A stretch of 64,000 nucleotides of DNA, from positions 12,368,123 through 12,432,122 of the forward strand of contig NC_085056.1 in NCBI RefSeq assembly GCF_963662255.1, in the 5' to 3' direction. Made by a program: the position numbers and the translations under genes. Source of the stretch: Cinclus cinclus (Eukaryota > Chordata > Aves > Passeriformes > Cinclidae). Below, one piece after another: positions 13,143 to 26,420 of this stretch (the stretch's first letter is position 1; the number at the start of each line of letters is the position of its first letter). The notes beneath the pieces were generated by a model. The model made no database searches, was not told the origin of the DNA, and saw only the letters and a program-made list of their open reading frames with translations.

Positions 13143-16080
13143 CAGCCATTATGCAACACACTGTGAAACAGTGAAATTGCTGAACTACTCTAATAGTTCA
13201 GTAACTCCTCCTGCTGAAAAGGAAATAATATGGAATAAATTTTAGAAAGCAAGTCTTGAATGACAGCAAAGAAGGGAACAGTCAAGCTGCAAGATAAGTA
13301 TGAAGCAAGCAGAAAAACTAATTTAGCTGGAATCTGGGGGAAAAAAAGCCTATTATGGCAAAAATAAATTAAATCCTAGGTCTAGTAAATGGAATGGTTT
13401 TGTTTGTTTGGGATTTTTGTTTGGGTTTGTAAGCCAACTTCAGAAAGACCAGCATTTGCCTAGTTTATTATTTACTCACATAAAAGAAGCTACACATTCT
13501 CTAACATATAGAAGTGATAGGGACTCCATGTTAAAGCCCCTCTACAAGCATTCTGCTTCCTGAATTGCTATGCTTTAGCACTGAGGGAGTTTCCAAAAGG
13601 CATGCACAGGGCAAGAATTTACTCAGACAATAGGACTGTTCACTTCAGAATTCATCTTTCCCTAGAAATCTCCCAGTTAGAGATGAGAACAGAAACATTC
13701 TTTAAGTGCATGAGCAAAAGCCACTGGCATATATAGAAAGAGAGAAGGGACAGACAGTACTACAGATATAATGACTGATGAAGTTCAGCCCCCAGGCAAC
13801 TACTTCACACTGGCAGATGTCCTCTCAGGATTGCCCAGGGTACTGTACAACCTCTTACAGTTTTACCTGAAGGCCAAGGTTTGGAAGCACCCAGGTAGTA
13901 AAGCATTAGCCCTGAAATGCTAAAACTTCCAGGGGAATAACATTTGAAGGACAGAAGCATTTTTATCTGGTAGCCACTGCTGAGAGCAACCTTTTACCTT
14001 GGTGCTGGGGTCTAAGATCCTGAGAAAGATAGGCCCTTGCACTTACATGATCATCACCTATATAAAACAACTCAAACAAAAAAGAACCTCTCATGTAAAT
14101 CACTTCAAGAAATGAATAGAAAGACCTGAAAAGGTTAAAGGCTACAGCATTTAGAGCTTTTACTCATATAAAGGAAAAAAAAGGAGACAGTGTTCAAAAG
14201 TTTTATTCTTAGGCCGTTTCCAACAATTCCCTTTTAAAAAAATCCTAGTTTTATGAGAACACTCTTACCTTATTCAGAAGGCTCACAAATAGTTTCTTTT
14301 TCTTTCCCTCTATGTGTCTGAGAATAACAGCAAGAGTGTAAATCTTTCACTTACTCTTTATATACTCCCTTACTACAAATACCATCTGAAGAGTCAGGGG
14401 AGTCCATTTAAGCTCTGTTATGTTTCAGACTAAAACATCCCCTGATATCCCCTCTCACTTAGATTGTTGCTTCAAGAATTAGAATAATTGTTATCAGATA
14501 CTCAGCACAGACCACTCTATGTATTTTTAAATATACAACAAAAAAACCACATACGTTTGTGTGCACGTATGTCACACTTGCATATGCATACATATTCCAT
14601 GTAAATACATATGAAAACCTAATCAAATACTCCAGACAACTTTTCTACCCCTGAAGATGTGTATCTACCTATATGATACTATCTTTTATTCAGTTGTATC
14701 CTGAGTCTTCTTCAGTGAGTTGCTGCTCTGGAAATAAGTATTTCAATATAGCCTTAAAAAAAAAAAAAAAAGAATACCCATGAAGAAGTTGTTCATTTCT
14801 GTGGATTCCCCTTTTTCTGACAATATTGGCACTTTAGCATCCTTGCTACTACAAGGGCCTTTTGATCTCTACAGCTTGGCACCACAAGATTTGCCCTCTG
14901 TGTGCTGTGAGAACATAAAAAGGATTGTTTAAGGAGGGCAGCTTTTGTGTAATTGCACATTAGCCATACTTAGAACAATTTTGGCTTTTCTGACATCAGA
15001 ATAATAGGTTCTTAGCAATATTTTAAGGTTTCTATGCGGGGAACATTGCAATTCCTCTCTGGATGGCCAAAAGAGTTGAGTCTATAGCAAAGATCAGGCA
15101 GAAGTTGGTTCACTTCTGTATTGCTTAAATCAAGACTATTGCTTATGGAATTTAAGCTGTGGTGAAATGCTTGCTCCCTTCTCCATGGTATGCCTTCTTT
15201 TGTTGAATTGTACCAATACAGATTCTGAGTCTTTCCAGTACTGAGGACTCAGTGACAGGAATATGTCAGAAATCACAACACAAATGTCATTCAGGAAATA
15301 ATAATAATCCTGTCATTATGATAAACCCTTCTATATTTTTTAAAAAGCATTGGCCATTAGAGATACCTGTCTTGCCTATTCTTTTCCTCTTTCTAATATT
15401 TCAGTCCTTCTACTAAAGATGAAATTTCACTGAAAATGTAAAAATGAAAAATCTTTTTTTCTTACTTCCTTTAAATTTTGGTGATTAGCAAGCTGTTTGC
15501 AAAGCAGTATTTCCAAAAACCACACAATAGTTTGGACTTGTAAAATTAGACTTATTACTAAGATGAGGCCTCAAAATTGAATTTTTTACATACTTTCTTC
15601 ATAATATCTCACATAACACATCAGGGTGCATGACACATGATGTATGAACCTCGTAGCATACGATTACTGGTATCAATATTCCAAATGCTATTTAGCCAGT
15701 CTCCCTGCTCAAAGATAAATCATCCAAATTACGTACAACTTCACTGTATTAACTACTACATGCATAGATGATTTCAGTGTGCCATGTTTTCAAAATGAAA
15801 TTAAATTATTTAAATTCCTCTGTAGTACTCTAATGAATAAACACTATTCTTCTTATCCCAGACCTGGGCATTCTTCACTAATTAATTTCCATAACATTTG
15901 AATTGGAAGGAATCAGAACTCAGAAAAAAAATCAACATCAATTGACTGATAAGTTTTTACCTATTCTCTTCCATATAACTCAAAGAGAACTTTTGATCAC
16001 TACCAAATTTCTAAAGGGAATATGACTTCAATGTTAAGACTAATGAGACTAGTTAAATCTCATCCCTACAAACAAATCAG
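13143..16080. other. Unique non-coding stretch
   Basis: No gene or recognisable transposon. Contains a G/T-rich tract at about 13396-13429 and a 16-base A run at 14756-14771. Open frames are short, below 60 codons. Confidence 0.55.
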
Positions 16081-16560
16081 CTTAAGCCTAATGAAATCTT
16101 ATTTTTGTACATTAATATACAAAGGAAACAGTTCAGGGTAAACAGACTTGTAGTATACATTGTTTAGAGACTATTGACTTTTGAATTAGCCCGCTTTTCA
16201 AACATTTCACATCAAAAATATAGTCAAAATGCAAATGCAGCATAAACGGCTCTATAATAAATGCTCATTCAACATTTATTCTTTCTCAAATCATCTTTTA
16301 AAGCGCTTTCATGCTAATGTCTAGAAGATGTGACATTAGAAAAATTGCTTTGACATACTAAGGGGCTCCAAGATTAACAAAAAGAGAAAGAACAAGATAA
16401 AGCTTTCAAAAGACCTATTTCAGAGGAATTATTACTTCCTTTGAAAGTCTTCCAAGGTTGCAGTGCATTTAAGCTTGTTGGCATACATGTAAATGAAGGA
16501 CTACAAAAGTATTGCACTAAATACAACTTGAATTAAACCTTCAGGCTAATGTTAAGGAAT
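16080..16560. promoter_or_regulatory. Candidate conserved non-coding element (unverified)
   Basis: A compact AT-rich block dense in transcription-factor-like words. It includes a perfect POU octamer ATGCAAAT at 16229-16236, TAAT cores, and TTCATGCTAATG. It has no repeats and no open frame. Blocks with this texture are often conserved developmental enhancers in vertebrates, but that is inference; conservation was not measured. It could equally be neutral sequence. Confidence 0.22.
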
Positions 16561-19500
16561 AAGGATAAAGGCCAGATCCTAGGCTGGTAACAACTCAGTT
16601 AAATTAAAGTTCTTTATTTGAGGATGTGAGGGAGAATTATTTTTTTAAAAAATCAATACAAGAAATTATAAATGTAATTCCCATGTAAAAAGGCACAGAC
16701 TGATGAAGCTTCTTGATTGAGCACGTAGCATTCTAAAGGGGTACATTAATGTACTATAAGCCACACTGCAAAGTAGAAACAGTCTCAACCAGCAACTTAC
16801 TCTCCTCACATAAAAAAATCCCACCCACCACCAAAAATTCTTCATTCCATAACTAGAAAAAAATGGGCATGCAGTATCATGAAAAACATGATTTTGACTT
16901 GTAAGCATTAAGTTGAGTTTTAACTCTCTTGTCCTTTGAGATCCAAGGGAATGTTAGGCGCCATCCCAATTTTCTCTTTAAAGTTTGGAAAAACCTCACA
17001 GTGCAAGGTCCATTCAGTGGCAGAGGTTTGCAATATTTGTATAGCATTAACCATCAGCCAAATTCTGCCACCACTTTCCAGGCAGAAATGTTCAAGGATT
17101 TTAGACTAAGGACAGATGATAGAATTAATTATACAAGGCCAGATTTATAAACAAACAAACAAGAAGCAGATGTCAGACTAGGAGAGGCAAACATGAACAC
17201 CTATGGCCAAAATTCTGACCATGAAGCCTACACTTCAGCTGCTGTGTAGCTCTATAGACACTAAAATCTAGAGTTAACTTTTCTTTCCTATAAACTGCTC
17301 TGGGCTCCAATGTCAGAGCAGAAATCAGAAATCCTAAGTAATCCTCCTCTCCCCCAACTTATATTTATCTGCCATAGATTTACTGTATGACCACGTGCAT
17401 CCTCCTTTGTCTTATCACAACTTTAAGATAAACATGCTTGTCTATGCTACACAAATTAGATTGAATAATTAACTAAATACACATTATCTCAGAAATATCT
17501 GGAAATATACAAAAAGAATGCAGTTGCAAAACCCAATGAAGGTTGTTATTTATAAACCCCCTCAGTTTGTTGCCTTCCATTCACCAACCTCATGCTACTT
17601 GGCAGAACAGTAGCTGCATGATAAATTTCCAGTTACTGGTACTAATGGTTTCATGGCTCCTTTATCCATAATTATAAAGCAAACTCGGTTTACATTTGAT
17701 GGTGCATGCAACACATTCCAGAAAACATCAAAGGCACTCATTACTTTGCTAGTAATATTCTTAACCTGTTACACGAAGCCATGCCTATTCCTGCCAATAG
17801 ATTATGTCCTTGTCTCTCCCTACCTTCCAGCATCACAGACTTTCCATGCTGGCTGTACTTGTCAGCCCCTCAAGAGACCCACTTGCTCAAGTGGTGACAT
17901 TATGTTTCTGCTCTTCTTGCCTTGCATTCTCTCTCATGCCTGTATTTAATTCTCCTTCATGAAAGGTATTGTTTTCTAGAGTAATAAAAAATACATTACT
18001 TGAAAGCAGACCAGGATGGACCAAAAAATTGTTCTTCCTCGTCTGGTGTGTCTGGTCCTCTGTGGGATTATTCACTAAGATTTGTCCCCAGTGAAAGACA
18101 CAGTGATGTATGAGACTGCATTTACAGAGAAAATCCAGCCAGGTGTCTGCCTCTATACAAGTGAGCCAACTCCTATGTAATATCTCCATTAAAACATAAA
18201 TCACATTAACAGGTATATTTGCAGATGTGTTTCCTCATAACTTGCAGTTTGTGTTGTCACAGTTTTGATAGCAGATCAAGTACTGCCTCAAAAGAACCAC
18301 ATCACAGCAACAGCAGCTGTAGGAGAGAGGGCTTCAAGATGTCCTTCTCAGAAGCATCACAATTTTCTCTAAGCAAGCTGCTTTGGAAAAAAATAGTCTA
18401 ATAGCATTTAAAATTTACATAAATATTAGTAAGAATTTTAGCTCAACAACATATGGTAGTATAGTTCATGTGTCTGCAAGAAAATATGGTGCAAGAAAAA
18501 CAATTAGTGAAGAGCACCATCTATATACATTTTCTTTTCGTAAAGTATCTCAGAAGCATGTGCCACTTACACGTGGGAGTCACGTGCAAAATCTCTCTAG
18601 TTAGGACCTGCACTTTCTACAGCTACAAGCCCCACTACTAACTTAATGGTGTGAAACCTGAATCTGGGTAATTTTTTGAGGGGGGCTCAGCACCTCACCA
18701 TTCACAAATGCAGATGCATTAGAAAGTAAATGTATTCTACAGCAACTGCTAGATGAACTTAGATGATGCAACTTGCAACATAAAATCAGAAATAGCAATG
18801 TCCATGTAGAAAACTGAGCAAGCATAAAGTAGTGTTTAATTAAGTCTTCACCTAACTTAAGCTGCTAGGAGATGTCAGTCCACATATCTAATTGATGTGC
18901 CCAATTAAAAAAATTAAATACATCTATATCCAGTATTATAACGGAATTCACACTTTGAAATACTGGTCATTGAAAGTGTTATTGTAGCCCAAAAATGGGC
19001 TAATTATTCACTACAAAATTATGTATTCATATTGTCTTGAAGATACCTTATAGCAAGCACAATCATATACAAGCAACAAAAAGAGAATAAAAACGTCTTC
19101 CTCGTTTTAGCCTTACACTTTTTAATTCCCCACAGAAACATCACATGATATAATTAGTGAATTTTAGATGCAATTCTACAGATTCCTTATTCTTGGCTCC
19201 CTCTCTCTCAAGGGAAGGAAGGAAAGGTTCCCGAGATGAATGTAAGGCTGTCAGCATTTGCTTTGGTCGCACTTATATTCCACCTGAACACTGAACCATA
19301 AAAAAAATTAAGCTCTTTGATGCAGACTTCCATTCATCTGCCTGTAACACAAACTGTCTGGAGCAAAACATCTTCTAAGCAGCTACTTTCCTATACGGGT
19401 GGTTCACCTGAGACTGCTGAGCAGGGAATTGAAAGAGATCATCTCCATAAAAATCTGCTTTAGATAGTAACTTTGATAGGCCCAATAAATTTTGTAATAG

Positions 19501-22500
19501 AAAATTTTAATAAAAGGTGGCCTTCTTATTCCTGAGATTTCATGCATAATAATTCCATTATTAAATCACAAGGAAACGCTTCAAGGAAAAATGTTACACT
19601 ATTCACTCAGCCCACAGATGCAGAAACAACTTTTGTTGATATAAATAATCATGTATCATTGTGATATAAATTAAAGTGGCTGACTGATACACACTATGGC
19701 GAGTGGACAGGGCAGTGGTCCTGGAAAAGGGAACAAAATGCAGTGTAATTAAAGTTTTCAGTAGTCCATGTAGAGCATGTCAGTGTTTCCAACAAAGTTC
19801 AGGTGTAAACTCCCCATGGAGTGCATAATACTGCAGAAAAAGTGACCTCCTGACTCCTCTATTGTGTGATCTCTTCCCACACTGCATTCACTTTGCCAGA
19901 CTGGTATTCCAGAACCTCCCAATAGGAAAGCAGTCCTTTTGCATTAGCTTGATCTAGCCCTTATGTTACCAAACTGACTCCACACATCTTTGGGAGAGCT
20001 CCCAAAGTCAGCTGGTTATGCAGTAACATCTGCATTAGATCCCATTAGCTCTGCGTGTACACACACCGTTCAACAGGGTCTCAATAAACTGCTTTCGGCC
20101 TTGTTTTCCCTTACACTTTTCCAAAAGGCCTCAGTGATGCATTACATATTTCAGTCCGAGATGAAAATACAAGAACAAAAGCTCAGTCTTACTAGCCAAC
20201 TGGAGTCTGCAGCAAAGATACAACAGCTCTAACAGAATCTATGAGCTGTACATACTTAGATAGCAGAAGTTATCAAAGCCTAAATTAATTCTGGCCATGA
20301 CTCTTGCTGCATACTTTCAACCCAATACATTTTTTCAGCAATTACCATGAAAAGCAGCACTGTGACAGGCATATTTTTATATGCTACTGATACATGTAAT
20401 TAACACCACTGTCACTGGTCATTCTACTCTCAACTTCAGCACATTGCACTTCTGGGCTTAGCCCCTGTGCCACAAACTCTCCTGTGCTCTTGGGATCCAC
20501 GTGTTCCTAATTACATTTCCACATGCCAACAAATTCTTGCGGCTATTACAGGTCATCAGAAGGCATTTTTTCCACACACGTAGCTCTGTTATTCTTTCCT
20601 AAATCAAACAGTCCAACGGAGATCTGGTATGGTTCAGCTATCCTTTACATGCCACAGAGAAATGCTTTGGAAATCAGGATAGGGTGCTCAGATTTTAAGG
20701 ATCATTGCCCTTGCAGGAATACGATGCCTCTTAGGATCACTATCCTTACAAGAATGTAATTCTGCTTAGTCTGAAATTATATTTATCTCCAGCAAAAGTA
20801 AATGAAACTAAATGCAATTACTTATTCACAAACAAAACAACCATTTGCAATTCAGTCTCATCACCACTAAGAAACTGCAAAGACACACTGAAGGAGAGAA
20901 AATATATAATGCTTAACTAGAAAAGAAAAAACTTGTCCTCTCTACATCCAGCTGTAAAGTTCACAGGTGGTTACACGCCACCTCAATCAGGGATTTGGTC
21001 AGCATCCATTCACAGGAAAGAACTCCAGTTTAGAGAAGGATGCTGGCTTTCTGTAAGCCCACTTGACTACTTAGGGATGACAAAATGTGAGGAGAATCCA
21101 TCAAATTTCAACATCTTTCTTATATTTCCCTGCAAATATAATCACACAGGAAACTTCTGTTCAGGAGGGTCTTGGCCCTCTCTTCTTGGATTATCAGATG
21201 CCTTCACAGCTGCTGTGGCAAAAGATATGTGAGAATAATTAACCCACAGAAGAATAAGATACTTTCTCATTAGGTAAAGCAGTATAAAAATCTCAGTGTG
21301 AAAAATTTCCCTATGTCTACCTGAATATTTCATATTTGTTTGAAAACTGACAATCAAACTTCAGCAAAAAAAAAAATATACAGGAGACTAATATATAGTT
21401 CAATACTTAATATTGATTTGTATGAAATATAAGATTTGGTTTTTTGTATAGTAATGGGCTTGAGATGATTGACCTCAGTTCAGCTCTGAAGGGAAATGGT
21501 GACAACCTTCAAGAGGACAACTAAGCAAATATAATTACTGCAGCAAGACCTGAAAGGCATGACAAAATTCAGATGCGCCATTCATATATGCAATGAAGGG
21601 TCAATCTACCATTTGTTACCATTTCTGGGAAGAGGCAAACTCCTTATTACAACAACACCAAGTCTAGAATTAGGAGACATCTTCTCACATGTCTTGCCAT
21701 CTTACCATAAACATCATCCTAGAGCCCCACACAGTTCCAATCAGAACAGCATCTCCATAGGAGGAAGCCATAAAACTTTTCAAATAATTAATTCAGGGTA
21801 TGCCTGAAACATCCTCATGTTGGTTTTAGGACTATGGAAAACTCTGTATATACCAAACACATGCCTTTTTCTCTGTTTCAGTTTAGCAAGAGTTGATGTG
21901 TCTGCAAACTTTAACATGTATCCTTAAAGAATGCTTGCCATTATCAAAAATGTCTTGTGATTCTCCAATCTGCAAATCATTTGACTGTAAAAGAAAGGTT
22001 CACTTTCATGGCATAAGGTAGAAATACCCCAGAAAAATGCTTGGGGAAATCAATCTTTTAAACAGAAAGCAATTCAAACCTGGGGGGGAAAAAAAATGCA
22101 CTCTGCACTATGATTTAGAGAAGTTTACACTTCTAAATTCTATTTCTCAGATGCACAAACAAGATTATGGGAGACCAGTGTCTAGATGCTTGGTACCAAA
22201 AATTCCATGATCATGTCTTTAAGATTGATGCATACAGTGCTTTCATCTGTGGCTGCTACCTATTTTCCTAATTAGCAGTTTGAAACAGAATGCCAGAGTT
22301 TTGCAATGCAGAGGGAATGCTTTTTTCTCATCTCAGTCTGTTCCAAATGTCCTGTCGACTAGCAGGAATCTTTGAAGTTGTTCTGTGGCTCTATCCCTTG
22401 AATCACAATCATGTATAAATGCTCTTACTCATGCTTACATTTGGCTTCTATTTTCCCTGCTTCTTGAAGCAGGCAGTTATTTGTCCATTATAAAATATTC

Positions 22501-22722
22501 TATGTCTATCCCTCACAATAGCCACAGAAAAACTAAAACCTGAGAGCTCCTTATTCAACACATAATTAGACTGCACATGGTATAAAACCTCTTTTTATCC
22601 ATAAAGAAGCAACAGAATCAGCTGAGTGGGCTGCACCCTTCTGATTTAGGAGCATAAGCACAGGATTGCTTCCATGGGACACCAAGCCATGGCCTCTCAA
22701 CATCCCTAATGCACCTCATTTA
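16561..22722. other. Unique non-coding stretch with possible very old repeat traces
   Basis: No gene found; the longest open frames are about 105 codons (17887-18204, minus) and unlike any family I know. Two short passages resemble words in ancient amniote L3-type repeats: the GCCAAATTCTGCC region around 17055-17075 and the GGGGGCTCAGCACCTC region around 18680-18695. Both are too short and decayed to call. The rest is AT-rich unique sequence with small A/T runs. Confidence 0.5.
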
Positions 22723-22785
22723 AGAATCACAGAACATCCCAGCCTAGAAGAGACATCAAAAGACCATTTCTCCAATGCTGTAATG
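22723..22785 (-). mobile_element. CR1 LINE 3' tail remnant
   Basis: Read on the plus strand it starts AGAATCACAGAACATCCCAG, followed by a purine-rich AGAAGAGACATCAAAAGACCAT segment, then TCCAATG. This is the reverse-complement arrangement of the avian CR1 3' UTR end, so the copy lies on the minus strand with its 3' terminus at the left. Only about 60 bases are recognisable. There is no reverse transcriptase, and the octamer tail is degraded, so it is an old, 5'-truncated, inactive copy. Confidence 0.65.
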
Positions 22786-25700
22786 TCTCTCTGGAGAGAC
22801 CATCACTTTTAGACTTTCTTGCTGGTAGAAGAAAGTATGGTTTAGACAAGGGAAAGGTGACAGTATTTAGAATCAGCAAAATTGTTCTAAATGCAGAGCT
22901 TTCCACTTCCATCAGCCAACAGTCATCAGGCTTCAGTGGTGGCTGTTGATTTAGAGCAGAAGTTGCAATGGATGTGGAAAGAAGGATCAGTCTCAGAGCT
23001 AACTGCCTGTGCAAACCAAACTGTGTCAGCTGTCCTCCTGGTGGACAGGTGCATCAACCACAAGAACTGTACAGCTGACAAACACAAAAAACCCTTTTTC
23101 TTCATTAGCGCTTTGCTAGAGCAGATTAAAGATGTTTTATTCACCTTTCCTCTTAGAGTCACAGACAAGTAGTGGCAAAAATTCAGCCTGCTGCACTGTG
23201 TGCCAGAAGATTTTCCACCCAAACGCTCTGACTGACAGGTACCAGAAGCTCTGGTAAATACTCTCACTGGCCCACCTAGTAACACCATTTAGACAGATTT
23301 CCTGTGGCTTAGCATGTTATATTTTCTGACAACCGGCACAGAATTCTCATTTTCTACTAAAATTTTAAATAAGGCTTTTGCCTACTTCAAATATTTTTAT
23401 GACTAAAACTTCTTCCTCAGGCAACTGTTATATTTTAGTCCTAACTAAAAATATGGTCCAACCCTTAGGAATTGAAATCTGCTTTGCTGTTTAAGGCTTG
23501 GAACTTAAAGCTCTACTGTGCACAACAATTAAACTCTACACAGTTTATAACCCTGGCTAGAACTGTTTATACTATTTTGTCACTAAGACAAAATGAAGCA
23601 GGCAGAAAAACATAAACTACTCCAGCCCTAGAATGGGCAGATTTATGCATTGGTATCTTGTTTGTCTAAATTATCATTTTGCCTTTTTACAAACCATGCA
23701 GTGCTATAAATCAACAAGCAGTATAAAATCCTGGTTCTGACCTTCCCTCACTAGACTAACAGCTTTTTTTTAAAGCATTGTTGGAATCTGGTTTACATAG
23801 TTTGCATGCAAGGAAGAACAAACCAAACAAATATTGAAATTTACATGCTATAGAAAATTTATTTGAATAATTTTTTCAAACAGTTTTTGAATGTAAAACA
23901 GGATGGTAAAAACAGCTCAGCAAGGTAAAAAGAGATAGTGAAAAATAGAGAAAACTGAAGCTTCCATTGCTAACAAGGGAAATTGATGACAAGTAAATAA
24001 AATTGTTATTGTGCCTCTAAATTTTTAAAGTCACAAATTAAAGTGTCACAGTAAAATTTTGAGAATTTTGTAATTAGAAGTATTATATTGTAATTGCTGT
24101 TTTTTCACCCTGCACCTCCTGCTTCCATAGACAATATTCTCTTAAAGTGAAACCTATCACATACAGTATATAACTCTTCCTGGAATAAGAGGAAATCCAT
24201 TTGTTGAGAAACACTCAGATTTGCCACAAAGCACTACCATGTACCCATCAGTCTTGTCAATAAACATTCTACCTTCATTCTGCACCACTTATGGTATAAT
24301 GAAACAGCTCTTGTCTCTTGTCCAAACATCCACTGAAAGGCTTCAAACAGCAAGAAAGTTGACTCTAAGAGAGGGACAAGGTGCCATAACAGAACAAAAT
24401 CTTCTCTTTTCCTCCTGACAGCCTAGGAGTTCCTACATTCTGCTCTTCCAGAACCAGGTAACGATTAGTGTTCCAGCTTGATCGACTGTATCTTGCAAGA
24501 ATGAAAAAAAAACATTTTCCCCCAACAGTGTTCTTGGTACAATGAGAAATCATCTCTGGATGAGAAACATCCCACAATGTACAGTGGTGCTATCTGATCA
24601 CCTGAGGCACAAAGCACACTAGCAAACTTACAAAGCAGCATCAATAACCCTCAATCCATCACATGCTGCTGGATAAAACACTCAAAATAGTCTGATGATT
24701 TATCCCCACCTAGATAAATACTTGCATTTACCTAGTGCAGGCTTTCAGTGTTCTTAAATATCATAACAGCATAGGAAACAAAAGGTTAAGCTCTGGCTGT
24801 CAGTGGTGCTGATCCTTTGTCAAATAAGCAACAGTCTCAGAACTGAAGTCCTAATGACTTTTATCTTAGAAAGTGTAATTACCAACTAACCATGGTCATG
24901 GACCACTGGAACCCTAGAATTCTTTTACTAGCCAATAGTTCATGTGACAAAGGAAGGATGTGGTCTCTAAGCCAGTCATTGTTAAGTAAAGATTCATGGG
25001 TATTTTATTAAGCTCTTAATTTGCAAAAGCATGACACAAGCAAAATATCATTAGAAATTCAGAGCATTCATTTGAAATACATGATGTAGACAAAACCTAC
25101 TATAGCAATGGATAGAGTCAAAACCTTACCAAGACACAGGCTCTGTGATGGCAGAGAAACCAAGGCTATTTCTTGATCATCCCTGAGCAGAATTAATTTG
25201 GCCTCATTCCTTAATTCATAAACACACTTATCCAAGGATTTCAAATCCTTTTCTTATAAAATCATGTGGTCATTATAAAATCTTCTTCTATGCTGCACCT
25301 ACAGTTTTGTTATTTCTGTGTGGTTCTAGTTTTACAGGATTCCAAAGCAAAAATCTGCCTTAAAATTTCATGATGCTTCAGAAAACCCCACTGTATATCC
25401 TTTTACAGGATGACAGCCATTGTGGTAATTTTTTTTTTAATTTTAACATCAGTTGAGGGTACATTCCATAAAATACTTCAGCCATAACACATTTGTGGTC
25501 CAGTTATGCCTTATTCATTTTGATCCTTCATCCATGTTGATAAGGATTTAATCATGGGAGTAATCCTCCTGGTTTATTTGAATGGCCTTGATTAACTGGA
25601 CCCTAAATTTCTAAATATTTTCATCTAGATTTCTTCAGTTTACAGTAAGGTGCCATAACTTGACATTATCTGAATTTCCACTTGAATTGTGACTCCATTT

Positions 25701-25970
25701 CAAACATGGTATTAGTTTTTCTAAATTTTTTATGTGCCAGAGTAAAAGAAAGCTTTAAAACAGCAAAAAGACAGCAAGAAAAGTAGAACAAAAACTTGCT
25801 CTTCTCGGATGATACACTGGAGAGTTCAAAAATGTGTGAACAGAACAGAAGAAGCAACAAACAGTACTTTAAGACTGAAAAATTTAATAACCTAGAAGAA
25901 AATCAAATGAGAGAAGAACAAAAATAAAAGCATTTTATTGTAAAGTTTAACAAAATACAAACATGTTGCA
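22786..25970. other. Unique non-coding stretch
   Basis: No gene recognised. Frames of 93 codons (plus, 22891-23172) and 120 codons (minus, 22926-23288) overlap each other antiparallel and have no known motif. Part could be further decayed CR1 sequence upstream of the tail at 22723-22785, but I cannot align it by eye. The rest is AT-rich unique DNA. Confidence 0.5.
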
Positions 25971-26420
25971 TAACTTAGGGATGATTTTTGAACAGCTAAA
26001 GGTTGCGAGGGGTTGCTTTTTGCTGTGCATATTTTGCTGGCAGTTACCACTTCTGAGAAAATAAATTACTAATAAGAGAGTTTAAAAATTCAAGTAGTGT
26101 ATGGTCAAATGCACTGTGCCATTGGGAGGATCTGGTGCACAACGTTACTCTTGTTTTAAATAAAGCTGGTATTGGTACTTTAATGGGTACTTCATATGAC
26201 ATATTAAACCAGATTGGCATTTACTGACCCTTCATCTTTTGTAAAGATTGAATGAAAGCCAAATTGCCCAGAATGGCAACTGGAAACAAATTAGTTAATG
26301 GAGTGCCTAAGACAAAGATGTTTATGTAATTTTGTTATGTAAATGTTAATATCTCAAAAGCATTAGCTAATGATAACTATGACACAGTTGCAGTTCTAGT
26401 CACACTACAGAATTATTCAC
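25970..26420. promoter_or_regulatory. Candidate conserved non-coding element with TAAT sites (unverified)
   Basis: Repeat-free block with closely spaced homeodomain-type cores: TTAGTTAATGG near 26291-26301, ATGTAATTTTG near 26324, and the perfect 10-bp palindrome ATTAGCTAAT at 26362-26371 followed by GATAAC. Inverted ATTA/TAAT pairs are typical of paired or dimeric homeodomain binding. An enhancer role is inferred from motif density only. AT-rich DNA produces many TAAT words by chance, so confidence is low. Confidence 0.25.

Noticed and set aside
22926..23288. 120-codon minus-strand frame near a CR1 tail, considered as a CR1 coding remnant
   Set aside because: No reverse-transcriptase or endonuclease motif is visible, and the CR1 copy seems truncated within its 3' UTR.
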